A stretch of DNA of 64,000 nt from Shimia sp. R10_1. Its GTDB lineage: Bacteria; Pseudomonadota; Alphaproteobacteria; Rhodobacterales; Rhodobacteraceae. The stretch covers positions 1 through 64,000 of the forward strand of contig NZ_JAGHQX010000002.1 in NCBI RefSeq assembly GCF_017744095.1, read 5' to 3'. The position numbers and the translations under genes were made by a program. Shown here one piece after another: positions 8,686-17,853 of this stretch (the first letter of the stretch is position 1; the number at the start of each line of letters is the position of its first letter). A model generated the notes under the pieces. The model did not search any database. It saw only the letters and a list, made by a program, of their open reading frames with translations, and was not told the DNA's origin.

Positions 8686-9722
8686 CTTTCAAACGGGTCC
8701 TCTGCTGCCAGATCTTCGGACCATCCAAAGGTTTCCCAAGTGTGCATCATGTGCTCTGGAAGTTTGGCCGTCACAGTCACCTCTTTACGGGTGAGGGGAT
8801 GCTCAAATGTCATACTCCGCGCATGCAAATGCAGCTTGTTGGAAATGATCCCGCCAAGCTTTGCCCCCCAGCCATCGCCAAGGTTTTCCTGACCAGAACC
8901 ACCATATTTGCCGTCGCCAATGATCGGGTGGCCAATCTCTGCCATATGTGCCCGCAACTGATGCGTGCGCCCTGTGATCGGCTCCATCGCCACCCAAGCG
9001 GCGCGGCCTGCCACACGGTAAAGCGTGGCATATTGCGTGATCGCCCGTTTGGCCCCCGGTGTCCGCTCCACTTCACGCGGATGCACCGCGATCATTTTTT
9101 CACCTTCGCCGCGCGCACCATGCCCACCCGCTTTCACGAGTCCGTATTTGATCTCACCAAGGTACGGCGTCGGCACACCGGCAACGACAGCCCAATAGAT
9201 CTTTCGGGTCTGCTTGTGGCGTATCGCCTCTGTCAATGCCTGCGCAACCTGCCGCGTCCGCGCCAGCAACAAAACGCCAGAAGTATCTTTGTCCAGACGG
9301 TGCACAAGGCGTGGCTTTTCCTCAAACCCAAACTTCAGCGCCTCTGCCAGACCATCCACATGGCGGGTCTGTTTGCTGCCGCCTTGCGTCGGCAAGCCCG
9401 GGGGTTTGTTCAGGGCAATGATCTGATCATCGCGATAGATCACACAGTTCTGGATCAGCTTTTCATCCGCCGCCGAGACACGTGACTTGGCAGGTGTCGC
9501 CGGTTTCTCACCCGGCGCAGGGAGCGGCGGGACGCGCACGGACTGACCTTCTTCGAGACGGGTGTTGGCCTTCACACGGCCACCATCGACGCGGATTTCG
9601 CCTTTGCGGCACATCTTCTCAATCTGGCCTTGCGCCACATGGGCGAACTTGCGCTTGAACCACCGATCAAGCCGCTGATCGCCTTCGCCTGCTTCCACAA
9701 TTAGTGTCTGTACCCGGCTCAT
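8676..9722 (-). CDS. rluC: RluC-type 23S rRNA pseudouridine synthase
   Basis: A 348-residue RluA-superfamily enzyme with an N-terminal S4 RNA-binding domain (RWFKRKFAHVAQGQIEKM) and a synthase domain carrying the catalytic HRLDKDTSG motif. Its closest characterised relatives isomerise uridines in 23S rRNA (positions 955, 2504 and 2580 in Escherichia coli). The exact sites here are inferred from family membership. Its ATG overlaps the crcB stop by 4 bp. A second, shorter family member without an S4 domain lies at 61288-61941. Confidence 0.88.
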   Translation of the reverse strand: MSRVQTLIVEAGEGDQRLDRWFKRKFAHVAQGQIEKMCRKGEIRVDGGRVKANTRLEEGQSVRVPPLPAPGEKPATPAKSRVSAADEKLIQNCVIYRDDQIIALNKPPGLPTQGGSKQTRHVDGLAEALKFGFEEKPRLVHRLDKDTSGVLLLARTRQVAQALTEAIRHKQTRKIYWAVVAGVPTPYLGEIKYGLVKAGGHGARGEGEKMIAVHPREVERTPGAKRAITQYATLYRVAGRAAWVAMEPITGRTHQLRAHMAEIGHPIIGDGKYGGSGQENLGDGWGAKLGGIISNKLHLHARSMTFEHPLTRKEVTVTAKLPEHMMHTWETFGWSEDLAAEDPFESLR

Positions 9723-10108
9723 GCCAACAGCCCTCTCATCACAATCATCCCCAGCATCAGCGCGCCCACCGCGCCAATCACCGAAACCGTCACATATATG
9801 CCTGCGGCGCCATAGTCACCGCGCTCCATCAGGGTCACCGTTTCCAACGAAAACGCCGAAAACGTCGTGAAACCACCCAAGAAGCCCGTCATCACCAAAG
9901 GCGACAAATGAGTGAGCCCCCGATGCGCCGCCAACACCACAAAGGCCCCCATCAGGAAAGAGCCGATCACATTGACTGTGATAATCGCCACCGGAAAACC
10001 ACTCCAAAGGCCCGGCCCGATCAGCCGCACAACGCTCAATCCAACAAGGTAACGCAGTGCGGCGCCAAGCGCGCCGCCAAAAGCCACATATGTCAGGTTT
10101 AAAATCAT
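9719..10108 (-). CDS. crcB: Fluoride ion channel CrcB/Fluc
   Basis: A small inner-membrane protein of 129 residues with four predicted helices that exports fluoride as a dual-topology dimer. The family signatures are GAALRYL near the N terminus, a central NVIGSFLMG and the pore-lining GGFTTFSAFS. The ATG at 10108 is chosen because the upstream extension of the frame is hydrophilic and not family-like. It lies between rarA and rluC and overlaps rluC as ATGA. I looked for a fluoride riboswitch in the 103-bp gap upstream and did not find one. Confidence 0.93.
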   Translation of the reverse strand: MILNLTYVAFGGALGAALRYLVGLSVVRLIGPGLWSGFPVAIITVNVIGSFLMGAFVVLAAHRGLTHLSPLVMTGFLGGFTTFSAFSLETVTLMERGDYGAAGIYVTVSVIGAVGALMLGMIVMRGLLA

Positions 10109-10211
10109 CCGGCGTCTCTCTGCGCTTCCGCGCCCAATGTCAAGAAAACAGGCCTTTCTCACGCCGCAAATGTGCCGGATAGAAGATTCGAAGTCCCCGA
10201 GGTGCCGCCCC

Positions 10212-11534
10212 TCACCCGCCGCGTTGACTGCGCAACTTGGCAAAGTAATCAAGCCGCCGTTTCAGCTCGCGCTCATATCCCCGCTCAACTGGTGCATAGA
10301 GTACAGGCCGTTTCAGGCCCTCCGGGAAGTAGTTCTGCCCGGAAAATCCATCTTCGGCGTCATGATCATATTGATACCCCGCGCCATAGCCCTGATCCGC
10401 CATCAAAGAGGTTGGTGCATTCAGAATATGCTTGGGGGGTGGCTCTGATCCGGTCTGTTTCGCAAGTGCACGCGCCGCTTTGTAGGCCGCATAGCCTGCG
10501 TTGGTCTTTGGCGCGAGCGCGAGATAGATCACCGCCTGCGCCAATGCGAGCTCGCCTTCCGGGCTGCCCAAACGTTCATAAGTTTCCCAGGCATTCAGGC
10601 AAACACCCTGTGCCTGCGGATCGGCCAGAGCGATGTCTTCGCACGCCATCCGCGTGATACGCCGTGCCAAAAAGCGTGGATCTTCGCCGCCTTCTAGCAT
10701 GCGGGCAAACCAATACAGAGCTGCATCCGGATCTGACCCTCGCACCGATTTATGAAGCGCTGATATGAGGTTATAGTGCTCATCGCCGGATTTGTCGTAT
10801 TTTGCAGCACGCCGCATCAGGCGTGTCGCCAAAGCCTCGCTGTCGAGCTTGCCCTTCACGGTCCACGCCGCCACCTGCTCAATCAGGTTGAGCAACGCAC
10901 GCCCATCGCCATCCGCCATTTCCAAAAGCGCTTCGCGGGCGTGCCCATCCAGAGGCAAGGCTTTGCCCAGCTCTTGTTCGGCACGCTGGGCGAGACGCTC
11001 CAAATCCGCAAGACTCAGGCGCTCAAGCACCAAGACCTGCGACCGGCTCAAAAGCGCAGCGTTGAGTTCAAAGGATGGATTCTCGGTGGTCGCGCCCACC
11101 AGAAGGATGGTGCCATCCTCCATATGTGGCAGAAACCCATCCTGCTGCGCTTTGTTGAAGCGGTGGATCTCATCCACAAACAAGAGCGTCCCCTGCCCGT
11201 TCTGGCGACGGATCTTGGCCGCCTCAAAGACTTTCCGAAGCTCAGGCACTCCGGTAAAAATCGCGCTGATCTGCACAAAATGCAGATCCGTTTCATCCGC
11301 CAAAAGGCGTGCGATTGTGGTTTTGCCGACACCGGGCGGCCCCCAGAACACCAATGAGGACAAAGAGCCGGAGGAGAGCATCACGCCCAATGGCGCCTCA
11401 GCCCCCAGCACCTGTTCCTGCCCAATCACATCAGTCAGCGCACGCGGCCGCAACCGATCCGCCAAGGGGCGCGGTGCCTCGACCACAGATGCTGAAGAAA
11501 TGGTCCCGGCAGGGGAGTCAAAGAGATCGGCCAT
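10212..11534 (-). CDS. rarA: Replication-associated recombination protein A (RarA/MgsA)
   Basis: A 440-residue AAA+ ATPase that acts at stalled replication forks with SSB. Walker A GPPGVGKT is at 65-72 and Walker B LFVDEIHR at 118-125, followed by sensor 1 VGATTENPSF and the C-terminal tetramerisation domain typical of RarA/WRNIP1. Length fits the family. It lies 15 bp after the Deg protease gene in the same direction, so co-transcription is likely. Confidence 0.95.
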   Translation of the reverse strand: MADLFDSPAGTISSASVVEAPRPLADRLRPRALTDVIGQEQVLGAEAPLGVMLSSGSLSSLVFWGPPGVGKTTIARLLADETDLHFVQISAIFTGVPELRKVFEAAKIRRQNGQGTLLFVDEIHRFNKAQQDGFLPHMEDGTILLVGATTENPSFELNAALLSRSQVLVLERLSLADLERLAQRAEQELGKALPLDGHAREALLEMADGDGRALLNLIEQVAAWTVKGKLDSEALATRLMRRAAKYDKSGDEHYNLISALHKSVRGSDPDAALYWFARMLEGGEDPRFLARRITRMACEDIALADPQAQGVCLNAWETYERLGSPEGELALAQAVIYLALAPKTNAGYAAYKAARALAKQTGSEPPPKHILNAPTSLMADQGYGAGYQYDHDAEDGFSGQNYFPEGLKRPVLYAPVERGYERELKRRLDYFAKLRSQRGG

Positions 11535-11549
11535 GGGAGTTTTGTGCCT

Positions 11550-12932
11550 TTACAGTCGGAACCGCATCACCAGCCGCTGAGTGCCGCGCTGCACCTCTAG
11601 CGTAAGCCGATTGCGCGCAGCGCGCAAAGCCTTGTCCGCATCCGCCGTGGTTTCAATGACCTGCCCGTCAATCAAGCGCAATACATCTCCCGCATGCAGG
11701 CCAAGGCGCGCACCGATGTCTCCGGGGTTCTCAACAACCACACCCTCTGCACTCAGCGGCAGGCCGTAACTGCTCAGAATCGCTGGGTTGATGTTTGAAA
11801 TCACAAGATCCGGAATGGCTGCCCGGCGCCCTGTGGTCAGTTGTTCACGAGACGGCTCCTCAGGCGCAATGGTCATCAGAACCATGCGTTCCTCTTCGCG
11901 CCCTTCACGCACCATCTCGACAGCAACTTCGCTGCCAAGCCCGGCCACAGACATGCGAAAAATCATTTCTGCAGGCGTGTTGACCGGCTGCCCATCGAGG
12001 GCAAGGATCACGTCGCCTGGCTCAAAGCCTGCATTCAGAAACGGGCTCACCGCGTGCATTTCAGTGATCACAATGCCGCCTGCGCGATCCAGCCCCAATC
12101 CTTCTGCCATATCGGCATCCACCGGCTGACCAAACATACCGGCCCACGGGCGCTGGAAACTTTCAAACCCCGTGCGCGCCTGGTCAACAAACTGCGCAAC
12201 CAAACGTGCTGGAATGGCAAAGCCAATACCGTTGGAGCCACCGGAACGTGTGAGAATAGAGGTGTTGATCCCAATCAGGTCTCCGTTCACGTCAACCAAC
12301 GCACCACCAGAATTGCCCGGGTTGATTGCCGCATCGGTCTGAATGAAATAGCCCCGCGCATTGCCGGTCGCCACGCCCGAGCGCGCAAGCCCTGACACAA
12401 TGCCACTGGTGACAGTCTGTCCGACACCGAATGGGTTGCCAATCGCCATCACCAGCTCCCCGACATCCACACTGTCACTGTCGCGCAAGGTGAGAAACGG
12501 CAGCCCTTCCGCTTCTTTGAGCTTGAGAATCGCCAGATCACTTTCCTCATCAGCGAGCAAAACGTCGGCCGTGTATTCGCTACGGTCGTTCAGCTGCACG
12601 CGTATGTCGGTCGACATGCCCACAACGTGGTAATTGGACACCACAATGCCGTCTTCCGTCAGGATCACCCCCGATCCCAGCGAGTTCTCTACACGTGGCT
12701 GGGGTGTGCCAAAGTTGCGGAAAAACTGGTCAAAAAACGGATCCCCCGAGAACGGGCTTTGGCGCGCCTGCACCACGCGTTTGGCGAAGATATTCACAAC
12801 AGCGGGGGCAGCCTGCTTCACCAAAGGTGCAAATCCGAAGGCGATGTCACTCTGCGTTTGCGGAATTTTCGTTTCGGCGACTGCGGTGGTTGAGAGACCA
12901 ACTGCAAGCGCGATCAAAGCAGCGCGGATCAT
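11550..12932 (-). CDS. degP: DegP/DegQ-like periplasmic serine protease (Do family)
   Basis: A 460-residue HtrA-type protease-chaperone for misfolded envelope proteins. It has a signal peptide (MIRAALIALAVGLSTTAVA), a trypsin-like domain with catalytic His102 (in NYHVV), Asp132 (in SDLAI) and Ser208 (in GNSGG), then two PDZ domains. The second PDZ region, after about residue 365, is degenerate. AAGGAAG precedes the ATG. A heat-shock-like promoter lies 30 bp upstream. The DegP versus DegQ distinction cannot be made from sequence. Confidence 0.92.
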   Translation of the reverse strand: MIRAALIALAVGLSTTAVAETKIPQTQSDIAFGFAPLVKQAAPAVVNIFAKRVVQARQSPFSGDPFFDQFFRNFGTPQPRVENSLGSGVILTEDGIVVSNYHVVGMSTDIRVQLNDRSEYTADVLLADEESDLAILKLKEAEGLPFLTLRDSDSVDVGELVMAIGNPFGVGQTVTSGIVSGLARSGVATGNARGYFIQTDAAINPGNSGGALVDVNGDLIGINTSILTRSGGSNGIGFAIPARLVAQFVDQARTGFESFQRPWAGMFGQPVDADMAEGLGLDRAGGIVITEMHAVSPFLNAGFEPGDVILALDGQPVNTPAEMIFRMSVAGLGSEVAVEMVREGREEERMVLMTIAPEEPSREQLTTGRRAAIPDLVISNINPAILSSYGLPLSAEGVVVENPGDIGARLGLHAGDVLRLIDGQVIETTADADKALRAARNRLTLEVQRGTQRLVMRFRL

Positions 12933-12961
12933 GCGTCTTCCTTTGTTTGTAATGTGCCCAA

Positions 12962-12991
12962 GATATGGCCAGCGCCTCTTGAAAATGCAAG
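12962..12991 (-). promoter_or_regulatory. Candidate RpoH-like promoter of the Deg protease gene
   Basis: On the minus strand CTTGCAT (12985-12991) is followed after 14 bp by GGCCATAT (12963-12970). The layout equals that of the stronger hsp20 promoter at 51980-52010 but lacks the CCCC of the -10. The same bases also read as sigma-70 TTGCAT, 17 bp, CATATC, so use by either factor is possible. Confidence 0.4.
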
Positions 12992-13043
12992 GCCGGAAGG
13001 TCGCCGCATATGCGACGGCCTAAGCTCCCGAAAGTCCTCGGTC

Positions 13044-14216
13044 TTAAGGGCGAAAATCGCTTTGATATTGCCCAGTTGGTAGCCCCTGACCGGACACCAG
13101 CAAAGCACCAAGGCGCCCAACCTCATCTGCACATTTCGCCCCCGCACCGTTGCCGCCCATCAGGGCAAACACGCGCTCTGTTTGCGGATAGATCAACGGA
13201 GCCCCCTTTGGCGTGAAACAAGTCACACAGCTGCCGTGTGAGACGCTTTCAACCCGCAACCCCGGCATCAAATCTCTCAGCTGATCGGAAAGCAGCGCGG
13301 CAACCTCTGCATCCCCGCCGCTGCGGAACCACGCCTTCATGTCGTCAACAGTGTGAAGCTCATGATCCTCCGGATCTCCCCCAATTTTGAGGTAGGTTTT
13401 ACCATCAGGATAGCGCACCGGTGGCAAAACATAGCTGTCGCGGTCCGTACCCGGCGGGACGTAGACAAAGGATGGCATATCCTGCAGCCGCTGTGCTTCT
13501 TCCGAGCCAAGCTCAAGGAAGGCAACTGTACGCGCATAGACCCGAAGCGGCACCGGGTCTGGCAGCAGGTCCGGTGCCTTGGAAAATGCGCCACAGGCCA
13601 CCACAACTTTCTGCCCCGTGACTTCCATACCATCCGCGCAGTGAACGGTGACCACATCAGCCCTTTCGGAAATACGCAAAGCTTCGCTGCGTATCAGCTG
13701 CGCGCCACTTTGCGTTGCAAGCGCGATTTCTGCCAAAACGTGTTGGCGCGGATTGATCCAGCCGCCGCCATCCTCCTCATAGAGCGCCGAAGTCCCTTCC
13801 GGAAAAGACAAATAGGGAAACCTCTCTGCGAGGGTCCCGCCGGAGAAGGCCTGAAAGGCAAACCCTTCGCTCTGCGCCACCTCCAGCGTTTTGGTCATGA
13901 ACGCCGATCCGAAACCGCTGGTCGCACCAACCATAAGCGCCCCAACGGGGGCATGAAATTTATGCCCGCTGCGCGCTTCCATATCAGCATAGCGCGCCAT
14001 CGACGCCTGCGCCAAACGGGACCAATCCCGATCACTGGCCAACCGCCGCGTAATCCGCGCTTCGTCGTAGTGGCTGGAAAAAACACCCCTATGACCGGAC
14101 GCATCCCTTGGCTCCTCAGGACCCACCAGAACGGTCGACAGCCCCATCTCGCTCAAATGGCGGGCGCAGGCACTGCCCCAAAGCCCAGCACCAACCACAA
14201 TCACGTCCGCATCCAT
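13044..14216 (-). CDS. FAD-dependent oxidoreductase of the DAO family
   Basis: A 390-residue flavoprotein. The N terminus has a Rossmann dinucleotide-binding GAGLWG motif at residues 8-13. The body resembles monomeric sarcosine oxidase and N-methyl-amino-acid oxidases, with MGGNGAGAKCADEVG near the C terminus. It probably oxidises an amine or N-methyl amino acid; the substrate is not determined. GGAGGG precedes the ATG. It is divergent in function from its neighbours, and the 111 bp before the Deg protease gene hold that gene's promoter. Confidence 0.8.
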   Translation of the reverse strand: MDADVIVVGAGLWGSACARHLSEMGLSTVLVGPEEPRDASGHRGVFSSHYDEARITRRLASDRDWSRLAQASMARYADMEARSGHKFHAPVGALMVGATSGFGSAFMTKTLEVAQSEGFAFQAFSGGTLAERFPYLSFPEGTSALYEEDGGGWINPRQHVLAEIALATQSGAQLIRSEALRISERADVVTVHCADGMEVTGQKVVVACGAFSKAPDLLPDPVPLRVYARTVAFLELGSEEAQRLQDMPSFVYVPPGTDRDSYVLPPVRYPDGKTYLKIGGDPEDHELHTVDDMKAWFRSGGDAEVAALLSDQLRDLMPGLRVESVSHGSCVTCFTPKGAPLIYPQTERVFALMGGNGAGAKCADEVGRLGALLVSGQGLPTGQYQSDFRP

Positions 14217-14336
14217 CGCGCCAGCCCTCCTGCGTGTTGCGACCGCAAGACGCGATCACATAGGTTGCGGGCACATTGCCCCGCAGCGACCCGGAACACC
14301 ATCACATAAAGCGCAATTTTAGCCGCGCATTCGCAC

Positions 14337-14370
14337 AAAAAAAGACCCCCACCAAAATGGCGGGGGTCCA
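14337..14370 (-). terminator. Intrinsic terminator of the rpsM-rpsK-rpoA-rplQ operon
   Basis: GACCCCC (14344-14350) pairs with GGGGGTC (14362-14368), with an inner CCA/TGG pair. Seven T residues follow on the minus strand (14337-14343). It lies 25 bp after rplQ. Confidence 0.93.
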
Positions 14371-14395
14371 GTCATTCGGTTGGTCCGAATGTGTA

Positions 14396-14815
14396 TTATT
14401 CTTCGGCGGCTTCTTCAGCTGCCACGCGAGCCTTGTCGGCCGCGCCTTTTGCATCAACGTCACGATCCACGAATTCGATGATCGCCATCGGCGCCATGTC
14501 ACCATAGCGGAAGCCGGCTTTCATGATGCGGATGTAACCACCTTTACGCTCTGCGTAGCGTGGGCCCAGAACGTCGAACAGTTTTGCAACATACTGATCT
14601 TCTTTCAGACGTGCAGCCGCCTGACGACGGGCGTGCAGGTCACCGCGCTTTGCAAGCGTGATCAGCTTTTCAACGATTGGACGCAGTTCTTTTGCCTTTG
14701 GCAGCGTGGTTTTGATCTGTTCGTGTTCGATCAAAGAACCCGCCATGTTGGCAAACAGAGCTTTACGGTGTTCGTGAGTACGGTTCAGGCGGCGATAGCC
14801 ACGAGCATGACGCAT
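14396..14815 (-). CDS. rplQ: 50S ribosomal protein L17
   Basis: Large-subunit protein near the exit tunnel. The 139-residue protein begins with the diagnostic [20 protein letters not shown]. The C-terminal tail is acidic and alanine-rich (AEEAAEE), a common alphaproteobacterial extension. GGAGAAAT precedes the ATG. It is the last gene of the alpha operon, 137 bp after rpoA, and is followed by a strong terminator. Confidence 0.97.
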   Translation of the reverse strand: MRHARGYRRLNRTHEHRKALFANMAGSLIEHEQIKTTLPKAKELRPIVEKLITLAKRGDLHARRQAAARLKEDQYVAKLFDVLGPRYAERKGGYIRIMKAGFRYGDMAPMAIIEFVDRDVDAKGAADKARVAAEEAAEE

Positions 14816-14952
14816 TTTATTTCTCCTAATTCGCGTTTTGCTTTGTCAGACCAGTGATGCGTGTCACCGGTTCACCTTGGGGCCTTTGGCCCAGCTTTCC
14901 CCGGCAGGTCCGGGCATTTGTAAGACGGGCGGGGTCACCCCCGCCCAAAACC

Positions 14953-15969
14953 TTAGAAGTTGTCTTCGAACTTCTTGGCCAGATCTTCGATGTTGTCTGG
15001 TGGCCAGTCCTCGACGTCCATGCCGAGGTGCAGACCCATGCCGGACAGCACTTCTTTGATCTCGTTCAGAGACTTGCGGCCGAAGTTCGGTGTGCGCAGC
15101 ATCTCTGCTTCGGTTTTCTGGATCAGATCGCCGATGTAAACGATGTTGTCGTTCTTCAGGCAGTTTGCCGAACGTACAGACAGTTCCAGTTCGTCTACTT
15201 TCTTCAGCAGAAGTGGGTTGAACTCCAGACCATCATCTTCTTCCTGACGGCCCGCAGATTCTGGCTCGTCAAAGTTCACAAAGATGGACAGCTGATCCTG
15301 CAGAATGCGCGCGGCATAGGCCACAGCATCTTCTGGAGTGATCGAACCGTCGGTGTCGATCTTCATGGTCAGCTTGTCATAGTCCAGAACCTGACCTTCG
15401 CGGGTTGGCTGAACGTCATAGGACACTTTTTTGACCGGGGAGTAGATCGCATCGATCGGCATCAGGCCGATTGGTGCGTCTTCCGGCTTGTTTTTGTCCG
15501 CAGACACATAGCCTTTGCCAGTGTTCACAGTCAGTTCCACGTAAAGGTCTGCACCATCGTCGAGGTGGCAGATCACGTGGTCTTTGTTCAGAACTTCGAT
15601 GCCAGCGCTGTCGCTGATGTCGCCAGCCGTCACAACACCTGGGCCTTTTGCATTGATGGAAAGACGCTTAGGGCCTTCCACTTCCATGCGCAGGGACACG
15701 CCCTTCAGGTTCAGGATGATGTCGGTCACGTCTTCGCGCACACCGGCAACGCTGGAGAACTCATGCAGAACATTGTCGATCTGAACGCTGGTGATGGCCG
15801 CGCCTTGCAGGCTGCTCATCAGAACGCGACGCAGCGCGTTGCCCAGTGTCAGACCAAAACCACGCTCCAGCGGCTCTGCCACAACAGTGGCCTGGCGCGC
15901 AGGGTCGTTGCCCGGCTTCACTTCAAGCTGGGTTGGCTTGATCAATTCTGCCCAATTCTTGTGGATCAT
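14953..15969 (-). CDS. rpoA: DNA-directed RNA polymerase alpha subunit
   Basis: Alpha subunit of 338 residues. The N-terminal domain dimerises and nucleates the enzyme ([18 protein letters not shown]). An acidic linker (about 230-250) leads to the C-terminal domain that touches UP elements and activators ([14 protein letters not shown]). The ATG at 15969 is chosen over an upstream in-frame ATG because GGAGG lies 6 bp before it and [13 protein letters not shown] is the family start. It sits between rpsK and rplQ as in other proteobacteria. Confidence 0.98.
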   Translation of the reverse strand: MIHKNWAELIKPTQLEVKPGNDPARQATVVAEPLERGFGLTLGNALRRVLMSSLQGAAITSVQIDNVLHEFSSVAGVREDVTDIILNLKGVSLRMEVEGPKRLSINAKGPGVVTAGDISDSAGIEVLNKDHVICHLDDGADLYVELTVNTGKGYVSADKNKPEDAPIGLMPIDAIYSPVKKVSYDVQPTREGQVLDYDKLTMKIDTDGSITPEDAVAYAARILQDQLSIFVNFDEPESAGRQEEDDGLEFNPLLLKKVDELELSVRSANCLKNDNIVYIGDLIQKTEAEMLRTPNFGRKSLNEIKEVLSGMGLHLGMDVEDWPPDNIEDLAKKFEDNF

Positions 15970-16085
15970 GCGTCCCTCCATTCTTGTCTGGCTCCCATGT
16001 TCCAAGAAGAACCAGACGCCCGAGGTTTAAAAATGACGAAATGGGGCCGTGTAAAACACGCGGCCCCAAAGTAGTGAGATATCGC

Positions 16086-16475
16086 TTAAACGCGGCGACG
16101 CTTTGGAGGGCGGCAGCCGTTGTGTGCGATCGGGGTTACATCACGGATAGAGGTGATGTTGAAACCGATAGCGGCCAGCGCGCGCAGTGCGGATTCACGG
16201 CCAGAACCTGGACCCTGAACTTCCACTTCCAGCGTCTTAACGCCGTGCTCTTGCGCTTTTTTGCCTGCATCTTCCGCAGCCATCTGAGCAGCATAAGGCG
16301 TAGACTTACGGGAGCCCTTGAAGCCCATGGTGCCAGCAGAGGACCAGGAAATCGCGTTGCCCTGAACGTCAGAGATCAGGATCTTGGTGTTGTTGAAAGA
16401 GCTGTTTACGTGCGCAACGCCGGAGGCGATGTTCTTACGCTCTTTTTTCTTCGTACGAGTCTTATCGCGTGCCAT
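16086..16475 (-). CDS. rpsK: 30S ribosomal protein S11
   Basis: Platform protein of the small subunit that shapes the mRNA exit region. The 129-residue length and the C-terminal [18 protein letters not shown] are diagnostic. It follows rpsM by 15 bp and precedes rpoA, the usual alpha-operon order. Confidence 0.98.
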   Translation of the reverse strand: MARDKTRTKKKERKNIASGVAHVNSSFNNTKILISDVQGNAISWSSAGTMGFKGSRKSTPYAAQMAAEDAGKKAQEHGVKTLEVEVQGPGSGRESALRALAAIGFNITSIRDVTPIAHNGCRPPKRRRV

Positions 16476-16490
16476 TGATCAAACCCTCCC

Positions 16491-16859
16491 TTACTTCTTC
16501 TTGCCGGCAATCGGCTTCGCAGGACCTTTGCGGGTACGTGCGTTGGTGTGGGTACGCTGACCGCGGACCGGGAGGTTACGACGGTGGCGCAGACCGCGGT
16601 AGCAGCCCAGGTCCATCAGACGCTTGATGTTCATCTGCACTTCACGACGCAGGTCACCTTCAACGGTGTAGGTCGCGTCGATGTGCTCGCGGATTGCCAG
16701 AACTTCTGCGTCAGACAGTTCGTTCACACGACGGGTCGCGTCGATGTTCACGGATTCGCAGATTTCTTTGGCGGATGCTGGACCAATGCCAGTGATATAA
16801 GTCAGGGCGATCGGGACCCGTTTGTGGGTCGGGATGTTAACGCCGGCGATACGTGCCAC
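16491..16859 (-). CDS. rpsM: 30S ribosomal protein S13
   Basis: Head protein of the small subunit that contacts tRNA and forms inter-subunit bridges. It has 122 residues, starts [15 protein letters not shown] and ends in the basic [17 protein letters not shown] tail. It is now the first gene of its operon because an ECF sigma factor locus separates it from adk. The 240-bp region upstream supplies its own promoter and leader. Confidence 0.98.
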   Translation of the reverse strand: MARIAGVNIPTHKRVPIALTYITGIGPASAKEICESVNIDATRRVNELSDAEVLAIREHIDATYTVEGDLRREVQMNIKRLMDLGCYRGLRHRRNLPVRGQRTHTNARTRKGPAKPIAGKKK

Positions 16860-16917
16860 GTGTCACTTTCCTTTTCGTTGCGGTTCCGTGGTTCCAGAAC
16901 CTTTTTTCACAACGTAA

Positions 16918-16941
16918 GCCCGACGCGGTCTGCGATCGGGC
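16918..16941 (-). promoter_or_regulatory. Hairpin in the rpsM leader
   Basis: GCCCGA (16918-16923) pairs with TCGGGC (16936-16941), and CGC (16924-16926) pairs inside with GCG (16932-16934). It would lie midway between the predicted start of transcription and the rpsM start codon. A role as an autoregulatory ribosomal-protein binding site is possible but unproven. Confidence 0.5.
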
Positions 16942-17017
16942 CTCAGCTGATCAGGTGATCTTGCGTATTGGGTGCGACCCAAAAGCAAAGAATTGATTCT
17001 CGGTTAAGAGATGAGGT

Positions 17018-17046
17018 GATGTAGGGGGGAAAGCGCAGGCCGTCAA
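17018..17046 (-). promoter_or_regulatory. Sigma-70-type promoter of the rpsM-rpoA operon
   Basis: TTGACG (17041-17046, minus strand), exactly 17 bp, then TACATC (17018-17023). It lies in the 244-bp gap between the anti-sigma gene and rpsM. The same TACATC -10 with the same spacer is found before rplB. It would give a leader of about 150 bases. Confidence 0.65.
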
Positions 17047-17103
17047 TAGGGGATCTGGCGAAAGACGCGGAGATCCGAACGTCCAGCTCTCAAAGCTTAG
17101 ATC

Positions 17104-17853
17104 CTAGATCTGCATTGACTGCAAGGCCTGCCCCAAACGGCGCACAAGACCATCCTCTGTGCCGCCAATCAAAACATAGTCATACGCGCCATCAGACCAG
17201 ACTGCGGAACTCAACCCTTCCAGTCGCATGGTGGCCAGTGCCTCCTCAGATACGGCCGCCTCTTCGCGGCGCATGATGCAGAGCGCCATCGGCACACCAC
17301 TGGGTGTTGCAAAGGCCAGCTGGATCAAAGGACGCCCCTGAAAACTCAGCACCTGCCCGCGTTTGTATTCCACGTCTGGCAAAGCGGTCAGTTGCGCCAA
17401 CTCTATGTCTTTGCCCACTGCCGCAGACACCCGCGCCAGCTCATTCTGCAACTGCTCTGGCGTCTGCTGAATATGATCCAATGTGGCATGGGTATAAAGC
17501 GCCTGATAAGCCGCCACATAGCCAACCCAGCCACTTCTTTCAGGCCCGGACGTCCAGTTCCCCAAGCCAAATCCGACAGCGAGAGCAACACAAGCCGCCA
17601 TAGCCACGGCGGCCATAGGACGTTTCGCTGGCGCCCTGCCCCTCACAGGCAATGCACCCAGCACATCTCGTGACGGCTGCAACAGCTCAAAACTCTCCTG
17701 CAGCGCGGTCACATCAAACCGCAATGCTTCGAGCCTCTTGGCCAATGCAGGATCTTCCTGGACCGCAGCCTCAATCTGAGCCATTGGTACGAGCTCAGTT
17801 TCACCATCGAGATAGGCCACGAGCTCCTCATCTGAGAAACGTCTATCTTGCAC
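17104..17853 (-). CDS. Probable membrane-anchored anti-sigma factor
   Basis: A 249-residue protein with an N-terminal cytoplasmic part of about 78 residues, one predicted transmembrane helix at about 80-97 (AAVAMAACVALAVGFGLG) and a periplasmic part of about 150 residues. The start FSDEELVAYLDGE is typical of anti-sigma factors. No HXXXCXXC zinc motif is seen. It starts with GTG at 17853, preceded by AGGGGA, and overlaps the ECF sigma gene by 11 bp. Its role as inhibitor of that sigma factor is inferred from architecture and overlap. Confidence 0.8.
   Translation of the reverse strand: MQDRRFSDEELVAYLDGETELVPMAQIEAAVQEDPALAKRLEALRFDVTALQESFELLQPSRDVLGALPVRGRAPAKRPMAAVAMAACVALAVGFGLGNWTSGPERSGWVGYVAAYQALYTHATLDHIQQTPEQLQNELARVSAAVGKDIELAQLTALPDVEYKRGQVLSFQGRPLIQLAFATPSGVPMALCIMRREEAAVSEEALATMRLEGLSSAVWSDGAYDYVLIGGTEDGLVRRLGQALQSMQI

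Noticed and set aside
10109-10211. Fluoride riboswitch before crcB
   Set aside because: The short gap shows none of the conserved pseudoknot core expected for crcB motif RNAs.
14854-16074. A 406-codon open frame on the + strand across rpoA
   Set aside because: Antisense shadow of rpoA, with no recognisable protein features.
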